28,701 bases of DNA, taken from NCBI GenBank assembly GCA_963514535.1, contig CAUPUB010000019.1:1-28701 (forward strand). Reading direction: 5' to 3'. Each line of letters opens with the position of its first letter. Within the stretch, counting starts at the first letter, position 1. A program made the position numbers and the translations under genes. Source of the stretch: CAJPSE01 sp963514535 (GTDB lineage: Bacteria > Synergistota > Synergistia > Synergistales > Aminobacteriaceae). This document shows positions 24,043 to 28,701 of this stretch, piece after piece. Under the pieces are notes generated by a model. That model was not told the origin of the DNA. It searched no databases and worked only from the letters and a program-made list of their open reading frames with translations.

Positions 24043-25209
24043 ATGAAGTGTGTGGGGCAATTTGCAGTGGTGTTGGCGGCTGTCGCGTCGTTCTTTGCGT
24101 GGGGGGCGGAGGGGCTTGCCGCGGAGCCCATCAGGATCGGCTATATAGCGACCCTGACGGGCGAGGGGGCGACCTGGGGACAGCATGAGCATGATGGGGC
24201 GCTCCTGGCCATTAAGGAGATCAACGCGAGGGGTGGTGTGCTGGGTCGGCCGCTCGAGCTGGTTTGCTACGACGTCAAGGGGAAGCCCGAGGAGGGGGTC
24301 AGCGCCATCCGCAGGTTGATCTATGAGGACAAGGTCGTTGCGATCGGGGGGTGCAACTACAGCGGCATCCAGATTGCCGTCGCGCCCATCGCCGACAAGG
24401 GGCAGGTTCCGGTTATCGCAACGGCTGCGACGAACCCGGCGGTGACGGTGGACCCGGACACGGGAAAGGTGCGGCCCTACATGTTTCGCGTCACCTACAC
24501 GGACCCCTATCAGGGAAGGGTGATTGCGGACTACCTCATCAAGAAGTGCGGGGCCAAAAAACTGGCGATCATCGGCGATGTGGGGGACGCCTATTCCGAG
24601 GGATTGACGGAGTACGTCAAGAGGACCGCGGATGAGAATGGAGTAGAAAACAATTTTTGGGCCTTCCGGGGCGGCGATGTGGATTTCCGCGCGCAGCTGA
24701 CGGCGGCCCGGGAGTGGGGGGCTGACGCGGTGGCTCTGACGATGCTCTATAAGGAGATGGGGCTCGTGATCAAGCAGGCCGCGGAGCTGGACTGGAAACC
24801 CCTCTTCATGGGCGGGGACGGCTACAGCCCCAATATGTTCGACATCGCGGGCAAGGCTATGGACGGGACCTATTGGATGTATCCCATGAACGCGGATGAC
24901 CCGGCCCTCGCCCCCTTCAAGGATGCCTTCAGGAAGGAGTATGGTCGGGACGTTACGGAGATGTTGAACGCCGTCTATGCCTATGACGTCCTGTTGATGA
25001 TCGCTCACGCCATTGAGACGGCGGGCGTCGCCGAGGGGCCGGCCATTCGGGATGCCCTTGAGAATACCCGGGACTTCGAGGCCACGCATTTCGTCTGGAC
25101 GGTGAACAAGGAGACCCATGACCCCCTGGACAAGTCGGCATCCATCCTGGGGGTTAAGGATGGCAAGCTGGTCTTTCTGGAACAGTGGAAGCCTGAGACG
25201 GCTAAATGA
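24043..25209 (+). CDS. ABC transporter substrate-binding protein, LivK-like
   Basis: A 388-aa periplasmic binding protein of type I fold, branched-chain amino acid/amide group. A signal peptide (about 1-27, ending GLAA) precedes the mature start EPIRIGYIATLTGEGATWGQ. Typical segments follow: GALLAIKEINARGGVLGRPLEL, NPAVTVD and YQGRVIADYL. The start at 24043 has GGAGG 8 nt upstream and is preferred to the upstream ATG at 24010. No permease or ATPase genes follow; a terminator does, so it is an orphan that must use a transporter encoded elsewhere. The neighbouring GntR-peptidase operon suggests a role in amino acid or peptide uptake. Confidence 0.92.
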   Translation: MKCVGQFAVVLAAVASFFAWGAEGLAAEPIRIGYIATLTGEGATWGQHEHDGALLAIKEINARGGVLGRPLELVCYDVKGKPEEGVSAIRRLIYEDKVVAIGGCNYSGIQIAVAPIADKGQVPVIATAATNPAVTVDPDTGKVRPYMFRVTYTDPYQGRVIADYLIKKCGAKKLAIIGDVGDAYSEGLTEYVKRTADENGVENNFWAFRGGDVDFRAQLTAAREWGADAVALTMLYKEMGLVIKQAAELDWKPLFMGGDGYSPNMFDIAGKAMDGTYWMYPMNADDPALAPFKDAFRKEYGRDVTEMLNAVYAYDVLLMIAHAIETAGVAEGPAIRDALENTRDFEATHFVWTVNKETHDPLDKSASILGVKDGKLVFLEQWKPETAK

Positions 25210-25277
25210 CGCGACACTGGGGATTGAGGCACGGAATGAATATCCACATGAAATAATTCGATAGACCGGGTATCGGG

Positions 25278-25311
25278 ACGGGCCGGAGCGCGGGCGCTCC
25301 GGCCCGTTTTC
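25278..25311 (+). terminator. Rho-independent terminator after the binding-protein gene
   Basis: ACGGGCCGGAGCG (25278-25290) and its perfect complement (25295-25307) with a 4-nt loop are followed by TTTTCTGT. Confidence 0.9.
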
Positions 25312-25412
25312 TGTCCGTCGGCGCGTCGGCTTCGCCTTACCGTTTGCCCTCTCTCTGTTAAAATACTCTGGAATCCGCAGTTACGGATACTTTAAGGAGG
25401 AGTGGAAGGAAT

Positions 25413-26537
25413 ATGGCCGAGGAAAAGAATACGGACTTCGATATCGTAAACGGGCGGCTGGACCGATTGAGGGCCCTGATGCGCGAGAGGGGAGCGGACG
25501 CCTTCGTCCTCATGGTTCTGGAGCGGCTCAACTCGGAGAGCTGCCATTACATCTCGGGTTTCCGCGGCAGCTCCGCCGCCCTGCTCATCGACGGGGAGGA
25601 TGCACGCCTGGTCACGGACGGGCGTTACCGGACCCAGGCCGCGAAGCAGTCGCCCTTCTCCCTGACCGTCCAGTCGGAGCTGCCCCTGCCGGCCTACGTC
25701 GCCAGGGCGGTGACGGAGAAGGGGTGGCGCACGGTCGCCTTCGAGGCGGAGAAGGTGTCGCATGCCCTCTTCGAGGCGGTCTTCCGACCCCTTTCCGCTC
25801 GTTGGGTGGACGGCTCGACCTTCATTCTCTCGCTGCGCCGTTCCAAGGACAGGGTGGAGGCCGATGCCATACACAGGGCCGCGGTCATCGCCCGCAATGC
25901 CTATGATTCCGTACTGGAGCAGGTGAGCCCCGGGATGACGGAGGTGGAGTTCGAGAGCCGGATGCTCTCCGAGATTAAGAGGCTGGGCGGGGAGAAGGGC
26001 TGGGTCCATGACGACTTCATCGTGGCCTCGGGGGAGCGGGGGGCCATGTGCCATGCGCGGGCGACGTGCAAGCCCTTCGAGAGCGGGGATACCGTGACGT
26101 TCGATTACGGCGTGACGGTGGACGGCTATATGTGTGACATCACCCGAAACTTCGCCGTGGGCCATGCCCAGCCGAGGGCCCTCGAGCTGAACGACATCCT
26201 GCTGAGGGCGCATCGCGAGGCGGCGGCGGCCCTCCGTCCCGGCATCGCGGGCCGCGACGTGGACGCGGTCGCCAGAAAAATCATCACCGACGCGGGGTAC
26301 GGCAAGGACTTCGTACACGGCCTGGGGCACGGCCTGGGGCTCGAGATCCACGAGGCCCCGCGCCTCTCCGCGATCTCCAGGGATATCCTCCAGGTCGGCG
26401 ACGTCGTGACGATCGAGCCGGGCATCTACATCGAGGGATGGGGCGGCCTTCGCATCGAGGACGACTACCTCATCACCGAGACGGGGTCGGAGTGCCTGAG
26501 CCTGCCGGACAACCAGTCGCTGAGGGTCGTGGGATAG
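25413..26537 (+). CDS. M24B Xaa-Pro aminopeptidase
   Basis: A 374-aa cytoplasmic metallopeptidase that removes N-terminal residues next to proline, or splits Xaa-Pro dipeptides. The N-terminal creatinase-like domain covers about 1-140. The C-terminal pita-bread domain has all five metal ligands: Asp in FDYG, Asp in CDITR, His in HGLGHGLGLEIHE, Glu in TIEPG and Glu in RIEDDY. AAGGAGG lies upstream of the ATG, and an alternative AAGGA is closer. It is 79 nt upstream of lysS on the same strand. With the S9 peptidase it suits proline-rich peptide use. Confidence 0.93.
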   Translation: MAEEKNTDFDIVNGRLDRLRALMRERGADAFVLMVLERLNSESCHYISGFRGSSAALLIDGEDARLVTDGRYRTQAAKQSPFSLTVQSELPLPAYVARAVTEKGWRTVAFEAEKVSHALFEAVFRPLSARWVDGSTFILSLRRSKDRVEADAIHRAAVIARNAYDSVLEQVSPGMTEVEFESRMLSEIKRLGGEKGWVHDDFIVASGERGAMCHARATCKPFESGDTVTFDYGVTVDGYMCDITRNFAVGHAQPRALELNDILLRAHREAAAALRPGIAGRDVDAVARKIITDAGYGKDFVHGLGHGLGLEIHEAPRLSAISRDILQVGDVVTIEPGIYIEGWGGLRIEDDYLITETGSECLSLPDNQSLRVVG

Positions 26538-26616
26538 GATATTGATGGCAGCAGGAAAACTCTATACTTTCCTGCAGGAATAAGGGGGCTTGGCCCTGGG
26601 AAAGGAGAACGGGTAA

Positions 26617-28164
26617 GTGGAAAGCAACACGGAGAGGCCCGGCGCGGTCGGGGCGGAACAGCTGGACGCGTTGGATACGGCGGACAACGAGATCGTTCGG
26701 CAGAGGGTGGAGAAGCTTCGGCGCCTTCGCGGGGAGGAGGGGTATGACCCCTACGTGGTGGAGAAATGGGAGCGCAGGGATACCCTGAAGGATGTCGGGG
26801 CGCGTTTCGCGCACCTCGAGTCGGGGCAGACGGACGACGCCGTGACGGTCCGCACCGCCGGGCGCCTGATGACGCTGCGGCGGCAGGGCAAGGCGACCTT
26901 CGCCGACCTCGCGGACGAGGAGGGACGGATGCAGCTCTATTTCCAGGTCAACGAGCTGGGCGAGGCTCCCTACGAGTTCCTGAAGAAATGGGTCGATACG
27001 GGCGACTGGATCGGCGTCGTCGGCCACCCCTGCCGGACCCGGCGCGGGGAGCTCACGATCCTGGTGAAGGAGTTCAAGCTGCTGAGCAAGGCGATGCGGC
27101 CGCTCCCCGAAAAGTGGCATGGCCTCACCGATACGGAGGCGCGCTACCGCCGGCGCTACACGGACCTGATCGCCAACCCCGAGGTGCGCGAGGTCTTCCG
27201 CAAGCGTGCGCGGATCATCGCGTCCTTCCGCAGGACCCTGGAGGAGCACGGGACCCTGGAGGTCGAGACCCCCACGCTGTCGGTGCTGGCGGGCGGAGCC
27301 AACGCCCGTCCCTTCAAGACGTTCCACAACGCCCTGGGGCTCCCCATGTTCCTGCGCATCGCGCCCGAGCTCTACCTGAAGCGCCTGATCGTGGGGATGA
27401 TGGGGCGGGTCTACGAGATCGGCAAGAACTTCCGCAACGAGGGGATCGACACCATGCACAACCCCGAGTTCACCATGATGGAGGTCTATTGGGCCTACTC
27501 GGATTACGAGGACATGATGAACCTGGCCGAGGAGCTCATCCGCAACGCGGCCCGCGCCGTCGGCCCCCTGCAGATCGAGTGGCAGGGCGTCCCGCTGGAC
27601 CTCGAAAAGCCCTTCCGCCGCGTGACGATGCTGGATATGGTTCGGGACCATACCGGCGTGGACTTCCGCGGTGTGAGGACCGACGAGGAGGCCCGGAGGA
27701 TCGCCGCGGACAAGGGGCTGGCCGGGGAGCTCAAGGGGACCGAGAGCCGCTTCGCCGTCTTGAACCTGATGTTCGAGGCGTTCTGCGAGGAAAAGATCAC
27801 GGACCCCACCTTCGTCATCGGGCATCCGACGGAGATATCCCCGCTCTCCAAGCGGGACCCGGAGAACCCGGACTATACGCACCGCTTCGAGCTCTTCATG
27901 TGCGGCAAGGAGCTGGCCAACGCCTTCAGCGAGCTGAACGACCCGCTGGACCAGAGGGCGCGCTTCGAGGACCAGCTGAGGAAGAAGGAGGCGGGGGACG
28001 AGGAGGCCCACGACTTCGACGAGGACTTCATCAACGCCATCGAGTCCGGGCTTCCCCCGACCGGGGGCATGGGAATCGGCATCGACCGGCTCGTGATGTT
28101 TCTGACGGATGCCCGCTCCATCCGGGACGTCATCCTCTTCCCCGCGATGAAGCCGAAGGCCTGA
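26617..28164 (+). CDS. lysS: Class II lysyl-tRNA synthetase
   Basis: A 515-aa cytoplasmic enzyme that charges tRNA-Lys. The N-terminal OB-fold anticodon-binding domain covers about 55-170 (VRTAGRLMTLRRQGKATFADL). The class II core contains motif 2 (FRNEGIDTMHNPEFTMMEVYWAY) and motif 3 (GIGIDRLVMFLTD) near the C-terminus, with the KTFHN loop between. Length is normal. The start is a GTG with AAGGAG 9 nt upstream. It lies downstream of the M24 peptidase, with no lysine biosynthesis gene adjacent. Confidence 0.96.
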   Translation: MESNTERPGAVGAEQLDALDTADNEIVRQRVEKLRRLRGEEGYDPYVVEKWERRDTLKDVGARFAHLESGQTDDAVTVRTAGRLMTLRRQGKATFADLADEEGRMQLYFQVNELGEAPYEFLKKWVDTGDWIGVVGHPCRTRRGELTILVKEFKLLSKAMRPLPEKWHGLTDTEARYRRRYTDLIANPEVREVFRKRARIIASFRRTLEEHGTLEVETPTLSVLAGGANARPFKTFHNALGLPMFLRIAPELYLKRLIVGMMGRVYEIGKNFRNEGIDTMHNPEFTMMEVYWAYSDYEDMMNLAEELIRNAARAVGPLQIEWQGVPLDLEKPFRRVTMLDMVRDHTGVDFRGVRTDEEARRIAADKGLAGELKGTESRFAVLNLMFEAFCEEKITDPTFVIGHPTEISPLSKRDPENPDYTHRFELFMCGKELANAFSELNDPLDQRARFEDQLRKKEAGDEEAHDFDEDFINAIESGLPPTGGMGIGIDRLVMFLTDARSIRDVILFPAMKPKA

Positions 28165-28211
28165 TACCGATTTGCGCTTAACAAAGATGTACCCTTAGCG
28201 CAAATTGGTAT
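28164..28211. repeat. Near-perfect inverted repeat just after lysS
   Basis: ATACCGATTTGCGCTTAA (28164-28181) and TTAGCGCAAATTGGTAT (28195-28211) are complementary but for one mismatch and one extra base. The left arm overlaps the last base of the lysS stop. No U-run follows, so it is not a typical terminator. The arms resemble the ends of a small mobile element or a dispersed repeat. Confidence 0.65.
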
Positions 28212-28392
28212 TACCCTCCCTTGCCCTTCCTGCGGTTTTGGGTGGCTTAAATCCTCTTTGCTTAAACCCCCGCCTTGTGTTAAACTTCGCTTGAGCTGGA
28301 GGCTAAAGTTTCGTGCGGCAACGCCGAATAGATAGAGTGAAGGGTTCTATTGAAAAAGGATCCCATTCATAAAGAAGAATTCCAGTTAATAA

Positions 28393-28506
28393 GGAGGTGG
28401 TTGCCGGCGCCGGAACAGTATGGTATAGGTGCGTTGAGCCTGTCTGGAAAGGTAAACCTTAAGAGACATCCAGAATCTGACAGTCGCAATACACCCACCG
28501 GCCTCC
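28393..28506 (+). ncRNA. Possible rod-like structured RNA
   Basis: In the gene-free stretch 28212-28540 the sequence from GGAGG (28393-28397) to CCTCC (28502-28506) can fold as a long interrupted stem. Pairs include TGCG/CGCA (28430-28433 with 28485-28488), TCTGGA/TCCAGA (28443-28448 with 28469-28474) and a tip AAGGT-AA-ACCTT (28449-28460). A length near 115-200 nt and a long bulged rod resemble 6S-type RNAs, but no family-specific motif was recognised. No clear promoter is seen. Confidence 0.25.
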
Positions 28507-28540
28507 AGCAGGTGGCCGTTGAGAGGCGACTTGATATAAA

Positions 28541-28574
28541 AGCAAGGCCCTCCCCTTCGGGGGAGGGCCTTGCT
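28541..28574 (-). terminator. Terminator of the flaG-like gene
   Basis: A perfect 15-bp stem (28541-28555 with 28560-28574) is capped by a UUCG tetraloop. On the minus strand it is followed by TTTTATAT. It lies 15 bp downstream of the flaG-like stop and may also stop plus-strand transcripts. Confidence 0.88.
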
Positions 28575-28588
28575 CGTTTGCCTTGTTC

Positions 28589-28701
28589 TTACGCCACGAC
28601 GTCCAGTCGTTCGTCCAGGGTCTCTCTAATGCGCGAGATCAGCTTCACGATCTCGTCCGCCGGGATCTTCCTCACGATGTTTCCGTCCAACGTGTCGATC
28701 A
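28589..28701 (-). CDS. FlaG-family flagellar protein, C-terminal part
   Basis: The last 36 or so codons of a minus-strand gene whose start lies beyond the right edge. The segment reads IDTLDGNIVRKIPADEIVKL and continues with a helix ending DERLDVVA. This matches the typical end of FlaG proteins (VDxETGEVIRxIPxEE followed by a helix). FlaG affects flagellar filament length in other bacteria. A flagellar locus probably continues to the right. Confidence 0.7.
   Translation of the reverse strand, partial: IDTLDGNIVRKIPADEIVKLISRIRETLDERLDVVA

Noticed and set aside
26323..26354. Repeated CACGGCCTGGGG inside the M24 peptidase gene as another tandem repeat.
   Set aside because: It encodes the HGLGHGLGLE motif that is conserved in this peptidase family, so it is explained by function.
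28398..28470. A ribosome-site-like AAGGAGG followed by a short frame starting near 28398.
   Set aside because: The spacing to any start codon is wrong and the frame is only about 20 codons; the base pairing of this stretch is a better explanation.

Overview
This is a chromosomal window of about 28.7 kb, mostly GC-rich, most likely from a member of the Synergistota (Synergistetes). The clearest clue is the exported protein at 12663-13589. Its C-terminus (Gly/Ser-rich linker, Cys, hydrophobic helix, Arg-Arg cluster) fits the Synergist-CTERM sorting signal. The gene content also suits an amino-acid- and peptide-fermenting anaerobe: two peptidases, an orphan branched-chain amino acid/amide binding protein, lysA and lysS. 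The FlaG-like end at the right edge suggests motility. Placement is inferred from protein features; no 16S or other marker RNA is present.

Layout. 180-3751 (minus): a Tex-type RNA-binding protein and an HI0933-family flavoprotein, driven by a recognisable promoter and a leader hairpin. 4070-5137 (plus): a membrane diguanylate cyclase whose leader carries a 14-bp tandem repeat array. 5126-9680 (minus): a coupled unit of a possible 40-aa leader ORF, a 1206-aa PAS-PAS-dynamin GTPase and a coiled-coil protein with a C-terminal membrane anchor. 10025-13589 (plus): ankyrin protein, lysA and the Synergist-CTERM protein, closed by a strong terminator. 13710-14943 (minus): a 53-aa zinc ribbon and a tail-anchored protein of unknown function. 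15185-15729 (minus): a YafQ/DinJ-type toxin-antitoxin pair with its operator. 16156-17367 (minus): an AhpD-like protein and a DtxR/MntR-type metalloregulator, each with its own promoter and terminator. 17571-18437 (plus): a polysaccharide deacetylase.

The most unusual region follows. The last 100 bp of the deacetylase reading frame are repeated perfectly at 20116-20215, and between the copies lies a 1681-bp AT-richer segment. It carries one unrecognised 415-aa gene, a nested 25-bp direct repeat on either side of that gene, and a run of hairpins ending in a terminator. The second 100-bp copy leads into what looks like the ancestral stop of the deacetylase, which overlaps the convergent VOC gene. 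This looks like a small integrated cassette that has no recognisable recombinase.

20230-23845 (minus) is a probable operon of a GntR/FCD regulator, a TIGR04076-family protein, an S9 peptidase and a VOC protein. It diverges from an orphan substrate-binding protein (24043-25209) across a region with promoters on both strands and a perfect 16-bp palindrome. Then come an M24 Xaa-Pro peptidase and lysS (25413-28164). The right edge has an inverted repeat, a possible folded RNA, a terminator and the 3' end of a flaG-like gene.

A theme throughout the window is short tandem repeats of 12-15 bp. They occur between genes, across a ribosome-binding site and start codon, and in frame inside genes (12 or 15 bp). 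They look like repeated slippage or duplication and may be a genome-wide habit.
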